This document shows, piece after piece, positions 1 through 11,708 of a stretch of DNA of 64,000 nucleotides. Position 1 is the stretch's first letter. Each line of letters starts with the position of its first letter. Below the pieces are notes generated by a model, which saw only the letters and a program-made list of their open reading frames with translations, did not search any database and was not told where the DNA came from. Source of the DNA: Chrysopilus asiliformis (lineage: Eukaryota > Arthropoda > Insecta > Diptera > Rhagionidae); NCBI GenBank assembly GCA_964034945.1, contig OZ035961.1:77254188-77318187 (forward strand), written 5' to 3'. A program made the translations under genes and the position numbers.

Positions 1-2270
1 GTAACATAATTTCAAAGATGCACATGACAAATTTGATCATTAAATTAAATGTACTCAAATAAAAACTCATAAAAACCATAATTCGAAATCATTGGCGACC
101 TCTACAAGATATCGTAACAAATAAACGTCACGTTGCAAAAAAAAAGAATTAGGCGGTCAACTTACAGACTTACATCGTCGATAAATATATATTTCAATTT
201 ATTCCCAAAGCAAAACAAAAATATAGTCAATAACCAACGTACTCGGCGTCATTAGGTCGATTTCATTTATGCAACCATGAGACGGAAGTAATCACCTTTT
301 GCAAAACATGCGGGTTCCACTCTTAAGTTTTACAGATTCAGACTACGTTACTAATTTTCTGGTGCGATTAGAAAGACAGGCGTAAAAACTGAAAGCTTTT
401 TATGGTCTGATTATGTTTAACATCAAATATAGGACATAGAGATGTGACAAATTTAGATATTATTCATATTAAACAAACACATTTAAACGAATATAATGCA
501 AAATTTGATTAATGAACGATTTGTCAAATTTCTTGTAAGTTGATTATTTTGTTGCAAACGAAGATATAGTATTGTTTTGATAAAATATACTTTATTGTGT
601 AACAAAAAAAAACTACATAAGATTTATCAAACTGAAATTGAATATTATCCTGTGATTGATTTATACTGAGATTGACCATAAGTTTATAATTGAAGACTAT
701 TTCTACATTTGTTAAATTTTAAGAAAAAAAAGCTGGCTAAAAAAATTCGCACACCACTTTTAAATTTACTGCAAAAATCATTTTATCCTTTTTAAAAGGA
801 TTTATTAGTCAGGGGTTTTTCAAAACTTTTATTTTGTTTTTTAAAAAATTGATATTTCAGAATATTCTATTGAATTTTACAAATAATTTTTCAGATTTAC
901 AAATTATTTAATCAATGATCAATCAATGATGGCGATTAAAAATACACGAAAAAATCTTTAACATATAAAAGAATAAACATTTCTCAAAAAGTAAGTGAAA
1001 AAATTTTGCATCATGATTGCAATATTTCATTTTCGTTTCATACATCTCTGTGAAAAAATGTTCAGGACAAAAATGAGGTTCACAAATTCTAGATACAACC
1101 TCTTCAAATTAAAACAAAATCATCAATCGTATGATACGTGAAAAATAAAAGCGGTGACCTTTGCTTTCACTAATAAATTATAAATATAAATGTGTGTTCT
1201 TTCTAAAAATGTGTACCCCAAAAACCATAATCTTCATTTCAAAAAACACATAAAATTCTTTCGGATTTCACAACTAAATTTTAACTCAAATGAAAAACTA
1301 CAATATAAGAATAATTCGCATTTCACAGAAGGAAGAGAAAAGAAATTATGGCTATATGTTACAATATCTTCATCTTTTTTATGTTGCAGAAATCCACTTG
1401 GTTTACCACTGTGTAAAATATCAATGATGTTTAGTGTGGTTTAGCTAGAGTTGTAATTTGTGCCATAACTAGATCAGTAATTATGGCTTTCGTCACAATA
1501 ACGTTGCTATTTGATGTCAAACGTGCCTAGCTCGATTTTTGTGCCCGAAGCTCTTCTCCAGCAAACGAATAAACCATCAATTAAGATGTCAACGTTGCCT
1601 TAGTGCCCCGCAAACATATTCTGAAAAGGCGAAAAGTTTTACGGTATGAAGCTACCTTCAATTTGCTATTATCAATAATTTTATTTATAATTTGGTATCC
1701 TATGTAGTAACTATTTGAAGAAATATTCGTACAGTTTTTCTTAATTATATTATATCACAAACTAATATAAAGAGATCAAAATTTATACGCATTTCTTCTT
1801 TAATTTCAGTATATGTTTCAATCGAACAAAGATTTCCGGGTCAATCAATGCGACTATCATTAAAATTGTCGAAATGCAACAACATTATGTTGACCAAATA
1901 TTTAATAATCCAATATTATTAATTTAAAGTTCACAATCACATCCGAACGTTACATTAGGATAAGCTTTGCCAAGAACCGAAATTTCGTCATATACAATTT
2001 CATATGATTAGCTTTCAAAATTTCGACGGAACAAAAGCATAAAGACTGGGCTGAAACGATTAATTAATTACTTCCTTTCCTCTTGCGAGCATCAAGTGAT
2101 ATCGAAAATAGCATGCTAATAGGTTTTCGATTAAATCAATTGATGTCAAAATAACAGCCATTCTCGTTGTATTCACAATAACGTCAAGGCCTAAGAATTC
2201 CTGAAGTTCATGAAACGGTCATTTTAAGTTCCTGTTTATGTTGTATCACTATTACACCATTTTGAAATAA
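1..2270. other. AT-rich DNA, no gene seen
   Basis: I see no convincing coding exon, RNA gene or bounded repeat here. The open frame at 1190-1444 has a random-looking, Asn/Lys/Phe-rich translation typical of AT-rich noncoding DNA. Confidence 0.6.
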
Positions 2271-2581
2271 TTTTTTTATTTAAAAAAAATAAAAAAAAAC
2301 ATTTAAAAAAAAAGCTTTTATTAAAAAAAAATGCACTAAAAAGAAAAAAATAATTTTCTGGACGCTGTGTATCACAAATATAAAAGCTTTTAAAAAGCGA
2401 GATAAATGTTTATTTTATTGTTTTAGGCTTTATCTCGCTTTTTAAAAGCTTTTATATTTGTGATACACAGCGTCCAGAAAATTATTTTTTTCTTTTTAGT
2501 GCAGTTTTTTTAATAAAAGCTTTTTTTAAAAAAAAAAATTTAATTTTTTTTTTATTTTGTTCTTTTTAGTCTTCGAATATA

Positions 2582-2838
2582 TCGCACATGGTCCCGTAGA
2601 CTGTAGTATCTCAAAATCTGACATTTCAAGAAAAACAAAATTTTATTTTGTTTTCCACAAAATCTATTTAAATTTTAAAAAATGTGAATTTAAAAAACCA
2701 AAAATAAATAAATTTTAGGACTACGTTTACATTTAAATTTGTTATTCATTTGATTCAGTCAATTTTCCTTTACATAATAGAATAATTACTCAAAAACATA
2801 TTTTTTTGAGATACTACAGTCTACGGGACCATGTGCGA
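2582..2838. mobile_element. Tc1/mariner-type MITE, 257 bp, TA duplication
   Basis: Perfect 35-bp terminal inverted repeats begin TCGCACATGGTCCCG and run inward to the T/A-rich middle. TA lies on each side (2580-2581 and 2839-2840). Copy B of the host repeat (about 22262-22275) preserves the empty site: removing the element and one TA restores its sequence exactly. This fixes the ends and supports a TA-targeting Tc1/mariner-type transposase. No coding capacity. Confidence 0.9.
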
Positions 2839-2846
2839 TATATCCT

Positions 2847-3475
2847 TACATTTGAGATGTCCTTACAGGCTTTTTAACTTGAGAATCGTATTCGGCGACC
2901 CCAAAAACCCCCAGAATAGATTTTTTTCCGGAAAATTTGAGGAAAAGGATAATCGTTATCCTTACAGGACCTTCCGTTATCCTTACAGACTTTTTAATGA
3001 CAGATTCGGATTCAGCGACCCCAAAAACCCCCAGAATAGATTTTTTTCCGGAAAATTTGAGGAAAAGGATAATCGTTATCCTTACAGGGTCTTCCGTTAT
3101 CCTTACTGACTTTTTAATGACAGATTCGGATTCAGCGACCCCAAAAACCCCCAGAATAGATTTTTTTCCGGAAAATTTGAGGAAAAGGATAATCGTTATC
3201 CTTACAGGGTCTTTCGTTATCCTTACAGACTTTTTAATGACAGATTCAGATTCAGCGACTCCAAAAACCCCCAGAATAGATTTTTTCCCGGAAAATTTGG
3301 AGAAAAGGATAATCACGTTATCCTTACAGGACCTTCCGTTATCCTTACAGACTTTTTAATGGCATATTCGGATTCAGCGACCTCAAAAACCCCCAGAATA
3401 GATTTTTTTCCGGAAAATTTGGAGAAAAGGATAATCACGTTATCCTCACAAGACCTTCCCTTATCTTTACAAGGA
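2847..3475. repeat. Tandem array, about five 120-bp units
   Basis: Units share CCGGAAAATTTG, AAGGATAATC and CCCCAAAAACCCCCAGAATAG, with few differences between units. Because the unit length is close to a multiple of three, both strands stay open by chance and give repeating peptides; I do not regard them as genes. The same unit, in inverse orientation and about 122 bp long, occurs six times at 21509-22241. Confidence 0.9.
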
Positions 3476-4336
3476 CGAAGTAGAGAAAATATTGTATTGT
3501 CATCGGACTTATATAAGTGTACAAAATTTCAAGTGAATCGGATAAGTGGAAGTGGGTCAAAATTTGATTGCAAGATTTGATCTGACAGACAGACAAACAG
3601 ACACGAAGGTAAGCTAAATAAAAGCTTTTAAAAAAGGATCTTCATATTCTCTTGGTTATGCAGTTCTGTCGAACCGATTTAAATGATTCTTTTTTTTAAT
3701 TCAATGCTATCATTACCTAAAAATTCGCAATTTTGCCTACCGTCTACTATTTATTTGCGTTTAAAGACTCGAAGTGAGTGCATTGTTTAGCGTTTCAGAA
3801 CTTAGTATGAGTTTGCACGTTGCCAGAGGTATGCCTATACTCTCTTTTGCAGGTAGAGTTGGCGCAATCGTGCCTCTCCTAGCAAGTTCGTCCAACAATA
3901 ATAAATGTCACCACATAAAATTAGTAATGAGTGTGGAGCCTGCACTGAATGAGTGGACAGCCTGTATATCAGAGAAGTCAATCGGTTATTAAAAAACGAG
4001 CGCGAAAATTTCCCAAATTATTTAAAAAATGTTTCAGGAAATTAAAATTCGTTCTGGACCTGTAGGGATAACGTAAATTTCCTTTTTTCAATTTTTTTCG
4101 GAAAAATTATTATTTTTCAGGTCAGAGATTTTAGAGAATCACGAATGTCAAAATTTTGAAATTTTTAACAGAAGTTTCTATAATAATAGCGGTTTTATAA
4201 TTTTCAAAACTTGTTAAGAAAGTGATTTCTAACCGTCTTTCTAAAACGTATACTAAATACTATAACCTGACAACGACGGCTAAAGCCAGTCACTTGCTAG
4301 ATCTTAGGATATTGCCCTTGACCTAGCATGGCCAAG

Positions 4337-4402
4337 TTCGAAAAGGTTTAAAAATATCGCGTTCGAAAAGGTTCAAAAATATCGAGTTCGAAAAGGTCCA
4401 CT
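4337..4402. repeat. Short tandem repeat GTTCGAAAAGGT
   Basis: Three imperfect units of about 24 bp, each with TTCGAAAAGGT followed in two units by AAAAATATCG. No function inferred. Confidence 0.6.
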
Positions 4403-4473
4403 GTATTGCTGAGTATCAGAGAGCGAAGTGTTGCATATTATCAGAGAGCGAACCATTTGCGAAGTGTAATGCG

Positions 4474-5028
4474 GTCCCTAGACGCACAATATTATTGCAC
4501 AATAAATCCATTTTGCGTTTGATTCGTGAGCAGTCAACATGTCTCTAAATGACATTAAATAACATGAAACGACACAAATTTCACATATTTCATAGATTAA
4601 GGGCCTTATTATGGACTGTCAATTCACTGAGTTGATAAATCGGTATTACGAATGTCAATCGTTGTCAACTTTGGTTCACAGCTATCAATAAAGTTGACAC
4701 CGATTGATATTCGTAATACCGATTTATCAATTTTGTTGATAGGTATCAACTATCAATTGTGAATTGACAACCATAATAAGGTCCTAAATGACAGAGCCGG
4801 CAACGTACGGTACACTTCGATAACTTTGAGGATCTTTTGATTTATTCACCATAGTTACATGTGCTCTCACCGACATTTCATAGGATACTGAGCAAATATT
4901 GTACAATATCGCCCTCAGACTATACAATAAATCTTCAATATATTGCACAACCTTTCAATATTACCCCTAGACGGTCAATATATTGCACAATATTGAAATA
5001 TTGCACAATAATATTGTGCGTCTAGGGC
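4474..5028. mobile_element. TIR element containing a nested MITE
   Basis: The ends carry an inverted match of about 26 bp, CCCTAGACGCACAATATT and beyond, near 4475 and 5028. The interior repeats short motifs based on CAATATTGCACAA. No clear target duplication was found, so superfamily and exact ends are open. The MITE at 4601-4784 lies inside it and is therefore younger. Confidence 0.65.
4601..4784. mobile_element. Harbinger-type MITE, 184 bp, TAA duplication
   Basis: Ends GGGCCTTATTATGG and CCATAATAAGGTCC are inverted with one mismatch and are flanked by TAA at 4598-4600 and 4785-4787. The 3-bp TWA duplication and GGG start fit PIF/Harbinger. A second internal inverted pair (GGTATTACGAATG) makes most of the element self-complementary. 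Confidence 0.85.
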
Positions 5029-5854
5029 CACATAACCGATTTAATATTTTAGTGAATTATTGAAATAATGATCCAGTGACGGTATTCCGCAAGAGTGAAA
5101 ACTCTGCGTGCGTATTCGGATAAATAAATCTTTGCGAGGATTTTCCTTTCGCCAATTGTATAATCTGCGAAATTTGAAACTATCTATTATAATTTCATTC
5201 GATTTCCATCATGTGTCGTCAATAACGCATGCAACCTTGACTGATTGAATAATTCGTACCGTTTTCCAAAATAAAGTTATTATCAAAGAGTTCACACAAC
5301 ATTCAAACGATGACGCCTGAGAAAACCCACTTATGAATTATTTATTCATATTTATGTTTCACAGTTCAAAATACACCAAAATATGACTCAGAGTAGTGAT
5401 TTTCATGTTTTTCTCATTCGCTTTGATAATGACGAGCCTCTGATATATATAATGGCTATATTGGATATTAGTTTATCTGGTAGGTGTCTAGAGTTTTTCA
5501 CTTACTTTAGATATGATATCACATTTTGAAAATCGCCTAATTCATTGCATAACAGTAAAGGGCGATTTACAGGAAAATGATTTTCAGTTAAATAAAGAAC
5601 TTTCCGATTCCATCCGATTCCAAACCATCAAAGTTGCATAATATGAAGGTTAATTCTGTTTTGCACTGTGAAAAAAAAACGCAAGAAATTTCTCTACGCG
5701 AATTTATGTAATGCATACGCGTGCTTTTCTTTTATAAAAAAACCTTAAATACATGAAAACTGATTGTCGGATGCAAATTTATGTGAGAGATAATTGTAAT
5801 TAGTATCGCATCACTTTATAAACAGCTGAGATGAGTGAATGGATTAAATTAGAT

Positions 5855-6127
5855 CTAAAGGAAATGGAAGTGATCTGTGGAGGTGCCGTCGACCAACTGT
5901 GAAGCATAACCTTTGGTAAAGGTTCCAATAGCGAACTGAGGCTGAGGAGAAATTCCACATAAATCTTTAGCAAATCTCAATGCCTTGTGGGGTAGGATAG
6001 GCGGCAGGTTACATGCTGTGAGACAAAACCGTATAGTACCTTCTGAAAGTTTACTTATGCTACCTGTTTTTCCTCGCTTTTGGGAAACAGCGGGAAAATA
6101 GTGCAAAAACATGCACATCATAAGCAC
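5855..6127 (-). CDS. Unrecognised open frame, possible exon or gene remnant
   Basis: Ninety codons on the minus strand in a locally GC-richer segment. The translation has varied composition (segments PHKALRFAKDLCGISPQPQF and AIGTFTKGYASQLVDGT) that looks more protein-like than the surrounding AT-rich frames. I do not recognise a family. The frame at 6544-6849 lies upstream on the same strand and ends at a possible donor, so the two could be exons of one gene or of a decayed one. Confidence 0.2.
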   Translation of the reverse strand: MLMMCMFLHYFPAVSQKRGKTGSISKLSEGTIRFCLTACNLPPILPHKALRFAKDLCGISPQPQFAIGTFTKGYASQLVDGTSTDHFHFL

Positions 6128-6543
6128 TCAGTGGATCATCAACAGATGGAAAAGTAAACGAAATCTACCTGCTTTGGGCTTTTGGCTACATGGGTACTTG
6201 CTTGGTTGATTTTATGGGTCGTTAGCTGGATAGGGGAAATAGTCTCGATCATATTGAGCATCTCTAAATTGGCATCTACTTCTTTCAGAGATGGGTTGTT
6301 TGGGAGCATCTTCTCCAAACTTTATGGTGGAAGTGACTACGGTTAATTACAAGACTGCGTAGCCCTGCTATCACTTAAATGCTCATGCTCATCATGATAT
6401 TAAGAGACGGCTCCCCGAAAAACCAAAAGCCACTACCTAAGCATTGTTTAGTTAAATATGGGGGAATTGTCGACCTATTCATACTCCATGCGGTATATTT
6501 ATAGCCTACTCGTACTTTGCGATATCAGTTTATACATTTACAT

Positions 6544-6849
6544 TTATATGTAAAAAAACGGGTACTTTGTGCCATTGATAAAAAAAAAGAGGGTTACCTG
6601 AAGCCAAGACCTCCTCCCATATGCTAAATGTACGTCTCCACCTGGCAACTGGGCTTCACTCTGCAATAAAACGATCCTCGGGCGATGTTTCAACGCACAG
6701 CTAATGCATAATACTGCACCTGAGTTTCCTGATATTTTATTTCTGTGCTTTTGTTGATATCTTCTCTGTATAAATACAAGTGACCGACCTTTGAATTTGG
6801 TAGTTTGATTAGACAGACGAATTAGTGAGGTGCTCTTTTCACTTTCCAT
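6544..6849 (-). CDS. Unrecognised open frame, possible exon
   Basis: 101 codons on the minus strand starting at an ATG. The more protein-like part ends near 6597 at the sequence CTTCAG/GTAACC, which could be a splice donor; downstream the translation becomes a run of Phe and other AT-rich codons. No family is recognised and there is no direct evidence of expression. Confidence 0.2.
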   Translation of the reverse strand: MESEKSTSLIRLSNQTTKFKGRSLVFIQRRYQQKHRNKISGNSGAVLCISCALKHRPRIVLLQSEAQLPGGDVHLAYGRRSWLQVTLFFFINGTKYPFFYI

Positions 6850-8329
6850 TGACCGTGTGGGCGGAAGCTAAAAATATGACCAGCACACTTACATTACTGG
6901 TTAGTTACATTGGATTTTAAAGTTCATCTTAATGGATTTACATTTATCATCAGTCCTGGAAAAGGATGAAATCTAATAAGGATTTTAGTGTGTTTTTTAT
7001 TGGATTAAAAAAGTGATTTTGACAGAGCGCAGTATTTACGAAAAGCAAATATTTCTAAAGTGAAAAATAAATTAAAAAGCTAACGCATAATTTAAAACTG
7101 AAAATCCTTGTATAACTGTTATACCACGCTTAAAAGTGCTAGGATATTGTGATAAAAGGATGATAAAACCTCTTTTATAATTATTCTTTTTGAATTATAA
7201 TTATTGAATGATCAAACAATGAAAATTTACTATCAATTTGAAAAGTGCTCAAAAAGTATTTTAAAACCATATTTAAAGTTGCGAACCGTACATAAAAAGT
7301 TATTTATGATAATAAACAAAATCATTGGTTTTTTAGATCACAATTTTGTTGAAATATCAAATGCTGGCAGCTTATCTGTTTCATCAAATAAAAAATTTAA
7401 ATTTGCGTGCATGGTAAAAATCGGAATAAACCCATTAAAGTGCTCCAGTTTTGAAACCTTAACATGGCTCAACCATTTTTGCTAAGAAGTTTTTACTGGG
7501 GGAAAACAATAATTAAAGATTTAAAAATAACAAAGGGGGGATGAATTTTGGGTTTCATGAAAAATCAAGTCTTTTATAATACACGAAAAATCATAACACA
7601 AACACACAAAGATAATGCGAAATTTCGAAAATGCACTGAACATTCAAAAACCTTTTTTTTGTGACAATTGACAATCCGCTTTCTTTAAACTGCAATTTTT
7701 CAAAAATGAAAAACAATATTTTTCATGAAAAAAAAATACTCTGGAATTTTAACAATGGCATATTTTAATCAATATTTGAAGGTTTTAATTTAAAAGTTAC
7801 TCTTAGCGTCTCAAAATGTATTGAAAGAGATTTATTTTGATAAAATTAGAAAAGTAACGCATCTACTAAAAATGAATAAAGATTATTTAAAGAAGAGACT
7901 TCAATGATTTTCAACAAAAACAAAATAAAAAAAATTAGACAACTCCGACTAAAACCAATCGTTAAAAAAATTGAGAAACCCCGAATAAAAAAAATTCTTT
8001 AAAAATGATAAAATAATAAGATCATCGGAATAAAATCATTTAAAATTGGTCTGCGTCGGGACAGATTTACTACACAAATCCAACGAGAAAAAGGCTTTTT
8101 CGATACACGGCAATTTTAAATTTACTTCAATGATTATTATTGTTTTATTTTATTGTTATATTATCCTTTTTAAAGGATTTGAGGGTTTTTTTTTTAATTT
8201 CAATTTTTTTTTTATTGAAAGACAAGGGTAAAAAAAAACTTTTAATATCCGATTGAGTTTTGAGCTTTTTTGCTAGCAGTTTGTATTTTTGTTATGCGTC
8301 TAATTTTTTAATTTTTTTCAAGTAATTTT

Positions 8330-9180
8330 CCTCTACAACTGGTTGGCGAAAAGGACATCGAGATCAATTCAGTGGTCCAAAAGATACAAAGTTGGTTGGA
8401 GGGAAAGGGGAATTATTTTATTGAGGGTATTCACAATCCTCTTTTAATTTTCGGTATTCGGTATTTTCGGTAATATTAAAAGACTGAAATATTCTGCTGT
8501 GAACATCCCACAGCACAGATTTGAGAACAGCGCTTTTATTTGATACGTGACGAAATCATGAACTGCGAATTTGATTGTAAAATATGCCACATACCTTTAA
8601 ATCCATGTTTGATGTATTCTTTTGAATTTCTATTGTGGCAACGGCTATCAAAATTGAAAAAATTTGCATCAGTCCGATGAGATTAACAAAAAGCCAGCGA
8701 GAAAATTTGACAACTAAAAACATTACTAGCGCCACTCGCGGTTGATTCTTGATACCGAATAACCGGGCCGGAAAACACGACTCAAGGCATGTATACAATT
8801 ACCGAATCCGATAATTCATTTTTACATGAACCAAGTTACCGTCTCGGTAAAAATCTGTTAAATTTGACTGAATTACCGAGCGGTAAATTTACCCGCAATT
8901 TAAAAGACGACTGTGAATGATTGTAAAATCGTCACTATGATTTCCAACCGAATGGCGAAAACGGGATCGAAATTGGTTCAGTGGATCAAAAGATGAAAGG
9001 AGAGGGAGTTTAAAGGGAGTGGGGCACGGTGAATTTTTATACATTTAAACCTCCTCCTGTTATATCCAGCCGAATGCCAAAAACAGGACCGAAATCGGTT
9101 AAGTGAATCAAAAGTTATGAAGGAAGACAAACAAACTAATAAACTAACAAACAAACAAAGTTTCATTCGACTCCATCGGG
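8330..9180. repeat. Dispersed repeat with three related 60-bp segments and GACA/AAAC tract
   Basis: Related segments (CGAAA.CGGGATCGAAATTGG..CAGTGGATCAAAAG) occur near 8340, 8950 and 9065. The last is followed by AAACAAACAAACTAATAAAC-like sequence and TTCATTCGACTCCATCGGGG. A separate TIR element (8429-8914) splits the first segment from the others. No coding capacity. Confidence 0.6.
8429..8914. mobile_element. TIR element nested in the 8.3-9.2 kb repeat
   Basis: Inverted ends ATTCACAATCCTCTTTTAA and ATTCACAGTCGTCTTTTAA (two mismatches). The subterminal parts repeat TTACCGA and TCGGTA motifs. I could not fix a target duplication, so ends are approximate and the superfamily unknown. Confidence 0.6.
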
Positions 9181-9389
9181 GATAAAACATTATATTGCGC
9201 TCACTTTTTTTTAAATTTTATTAATGTTCCTTAAGTTATACAAAATATATGGGTTTGCCATTACTACTAAAAAAAGATAAATGGGGGTCGCCGATGCTTT
9301 TATAACCCAATATTTCGAAAAAGGGAGTCGCGAGAAAAAAAGGTTAGGAACCTCCTAGAAAGGGCTGTATTCATAGTCGTTTTTAAACA

Positions 9390-9476
9390 CAGTTTTAGTT
9401 TAACATGAGTTTAAAGTGGCAGATAACCATAGCAAACGGTCAGTTTAAATCTAAACTCATATTAAACAAAAACTGT
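9390..9476. repeat. Imperfect hairpin, 26-bp arms
   Basis: CACAGTTTTAGTTTAACATG and the following GAGTTTA fold against TAAACTCATATTAAAC and AAAAACTGTG. It may be a small foldback element about 300 bp before the Trp-repeat exon; no duplication found. Confidence 0.55.
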
Positions 9477-9778
9477 GTCGGGGCGTACAAAATATTTAAA
9501 TATAAATTACGGAGTCAAAGCATTTTCTAAAAAAAACAAATTTGAAAAGAATATATGAGTCACTTAGCGTGGTCTTTAACGGACATTTTTTGGGTGGACT
9601 TGCGCCGCTATTGAAATACTGATGCGTCGAAATACTGATGCGTCATCAACTTTTACATTAAAACAGATGTGATCAAAACAAAAATTTAAATTTCAAACAC
9701 TTTAAAAAAATCTCTTGTTAAAAAATTAATTTGTTCTAAGTTATTTAGCTTTATCAGAAACTTCACTTTATATTCCAG

Positions 9779-10594
9779 ATACTTTCAATTTTCGCAATAT
9801 CCACATTTGTGGTTGCCCATCCTCCCCCGGAAGGTGTTTGGAAGAAAAAATTGGTGTGGAAAGAGGACTGGGTTCAAGTGTGGAAAACCGAAAAGAAAGA
9901 GGCTTGGGAGACCAAGTGGAAGAAGATTCAAGTGCCAGTGTGGAAAGTGACACAAGTCCCTATATGGAAAGAAGTTAAAGTGCCTGACTGGAAAATAATC
10001 AAAAAACCGCATGTTGAAGAGCGGAACGTTCCGGCATGGCGTGATGAAAAGGTACCGGAATGGAAGAAAACTAACAAACCGGTGTGGAAGGAAATTCAAG
10101 TGCCAATCTGGAAAGATATCCAAGTTCCAGACTGGAAGAAAATTTGGGTTCCAGAATGGGTAAAGATGGGAATCCCGGGTGAGAAATATTTGGGCAAGGA
10201 TCATGAAGGATGGGAATATACATCCCATGATCTGTGGCGAAAAAAACTGATATGGAAGCCGCAATGGAAAAAAATCTGGAAAACGGAGAAAAAACAGGAA
10301 TGGGTTCCCGAGAAGAAGTTGGAATGGAAGGAAGAGTGGATTCAAGTGTGGAAAAATGTCAAGAAACAAATTTGGGTTAAGGAAAAACACGAAACGTGGG
10401 TGGAAGAGAAAGTTCAAATTTGGAGAACTGAGAAGAAACAGGAATGGGCATCTGAGAAAAAACAAGTGTGGAAGGATGAATGGAAGGCAATTCAAGTGCC
10501 CATCTGGAAAGAAGTCAAAGTACCTGCTTGGAAGAAGGTCTGGAAACCAGTTTGGGAGAAGGTTTGGGTTCCGATAAGTCATGGATGGAACTAA
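9779..10594 (+). CDS. Tryptophan-repeat secreted protein 1, exon 2 (271 codons)
   Basis: The exon begins after a splice acceptor (TATTCCAG, ends 9778) in phase 0. Its first residues, ILSIFAISTFVVA, are the hydrophobic end of a signal peptide with likely cleavage before HPPPEG, so the start ATG lies in an upstream exon not identified here. Mature residues: W-KKKLV-W head at 21-27, then Trp spaced 4, 8 or 16 residues apart to about 127, mostly as octads such as WKEIQVPI; one octad (VEERNVPA) has lost its Trp. A non-repeated core at about 128-153 (GIPGEKYLGKDHEGWEYTSH) follows, then a second head and a Lys/Glu-rich Trp array to W263, ending SHGWN. All Trp from 27 to 263 except two in the core share one 4-residue register. 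It is paralogous to 59204-60535. Function is unknown; an extracellular structural role is inferred from secretion and repeats. Confidence 0.88.
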   Translation: MLSIFAISTFVVAHPPPEGVWKKKLVWKEDWVQVWKTEKKEAWETKWKKIQVPVWKVTQVPIWKEVKVPDWKIIKKPHVEERNVPAWRDEKVPEWKKTNKPVWKEIQVPIWKDIQVPDWKKIWVPEWVKMGIPGEKYLGKDHEGWEYTSHDLWRKKLIWKPQWKKIWKTEKKQEWVPEKKLEWKEEWIQVWKNVKKQIWVKEKHETWVEEKVQIWRTEKKQEWASEKKQVWKDEWKAIQVPIWKEVKVPAWKKVWKPVWEKVWVPISHGWN

Positions 10595-10831
10595 TATATA
10601 TCCTGTTCAACTCTTCTTAAATTGTTTCTCTTTACCTTTTAAATTTTTAAGTTATGGTTAACTGTGTAAGTCGCCACCATTTGTACATAAAAAGCACACA
10701 TCCATTCTTCGTATGGGTAGATGAACACTTCTTCGAAAAATACTTTTAGTTAAGATTGCAGACTTTAATTGTTTAATGTCTCGATTTGACGTCTTAAAAT
10801 CGGTTGTTAATATGTGTAAATAATTATGATT

Positions 10832-10837
10832 AATAAA
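10832..10837 (+). promoter_or_regulatory. Poly(A) signal AATAAA of Trp-repeat gene 1
   Basis: AATAAA about 240 bp after the stop codon, followed by an A-run and a T-rich stretch. It is the first good match downstream of the gene. Confidence 0.5.
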
Positions 10838-11103
10838 AAAAACTGAAAAAATGATTTCTCTGCTGTTATAATCAATTTTCTTGATAACGCTAAAAAAAAG
10901 GTCGTTGCCTTTTTGTGTCTATAGGAAACATCTGATGCTACTACAGAACATCTTTAATCGTTGACTTATATGTTAATTACTGCAACACAATATTATCTTC
11001 TAGTGAAACTTTAAAATAAGGACTAAAAGCCGATAATGTTGTGTAAGTAGTCATAGGTTATATTTTAAGTGCATTATAGGGGTTAAGAAAATCTTTCTGA
11101 CCA

Positions 11104-11142
11104 AAGTTACAATTGCCAGGATGCAATCGACAAATACTATAT
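11104..11142. repeat. Short relic of the 29.06/63.32-kb repeat family
   Basis: GTTACAATTGCCAGGATGCA and following bases match the start of the repeats at 29057 and 63318 (GCTACAATTGC..GG..CAATCG). Only about 40 bp remain. Confidence 0.5.
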
Positions 11143-11148
11143 ACAGTA

Positions 11149-11345
11149 AAATCTCCCTTTGCGGATACCTCCAATAGGTGGACAACTCATTTAAATGGAC
11201 ACTTTTCGTATGACCAAATCCGTAGTTCCGATATTAAAACTGTTCTGGTGAACCGACACCTCGCATAACCGGACAGAAATCTCCAATGGAGATCTTCCTA
11301 CAACGGATCTTCCAACAAATCGTCAAAAATCACGAATTAAAATTG
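11149..11345. mobile_element. Pogo-like element fragment
   Basis: Starts TACAGTAAAATCTCCCTTTG and has four spaced GGACA-type motifs (ATAGGTGGACA, AATGGACAC, ACCGGACAG). This CAGT...GGACA pattern is characteristic of pogo/Tigger-type termini. No transposase and no second end identified. Confidence 0.5.
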
Positions 11346-11688
11346 CTTCCATCATAAAAAATATGAAAATGAAAACATGAAACGAAATAAAAGTCACGCT
11401 AAGGTTATGGAAAAATCAGGTCATGTACTGCAACTGATGTACGTTTTGCTAGATCTAGAATGTTTTTGGTTAGAATAAATAACGTTAGAGGTGTTTGTCA
11501 TTATTACTCCAATTTACGAGTTATTCCTATATTCTCGGTGTAACCGTATCCGGTTTGCTTAAATATACCAACATCGTGATTTCAGTATTACAAATGTTTT
11601 GATAAACGAACGATTCTGAACGGTAGATCCTTAACCAATAAAATTAAATTAAACTCAAAAACAAAAAACTTTAACATGAAACAATAAA

Positions 11689-11694
11689 TTTATT
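11689..11694 (-). promoter_or_regulatory. Poly(A) signal of the LRR gene
   Basis: AATAAA on the minus strand, about 15 bases after the TAA stop of the LRR gene. Confidence 0.55.
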
Positions 11695-11708
11695 CCACAA
11701 CAATTTGC

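Larger units (their letters stand above)
2275..3635 (+). mobile_element. Composite repeat, copy A: long hairpin, 120-bp tandem repeats and GACA tract
   Basis: In order it has a long hairpin (about 2275-2565, arms of about 110 bp around GCGAGATAAA), an inserted MITE (2582-2838), about five 120-bp tandem units (2847-3475), a unique stretch, a short (GACA)n-like tract and a terminal AAAAGCTTTT. The same layout recurs inverted at 21318-22565. Layout with central tandem repeats plus a GTCY/GACA microsatellite resembles non-autonomous Helentron (DINE-type) elements, but that class assignment is an inference. No transposase is present. Confidence 0.7.
5040..8320. other. Mostly unassigned DNA
   Basis: Apart from the low-confidence frames at 5855-6127 and 6544-6849 I see no gene or bounded repeat. 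The part from about 5850 to 6860 is less AT-rich than its flanks. Confidence 0.5.

Noticed and set aside
2846..3359. Open frames of 140-156 codons on both strands
   Set aside because: They are products of the 120-bp tandem repeat, whose unit length keeps frames open; the peptides simply repeat and the other copy has 122-bp units that break the frame.
9785..10582. 265-codon frame antisense to Trp-repeat gene 1
   Set aside because: It is a shadow: TGG and AAG codons read backwards give CCA and CTT, so the reverse strand stays open. The plus strand has the acceptor, signal peptide and paralog.
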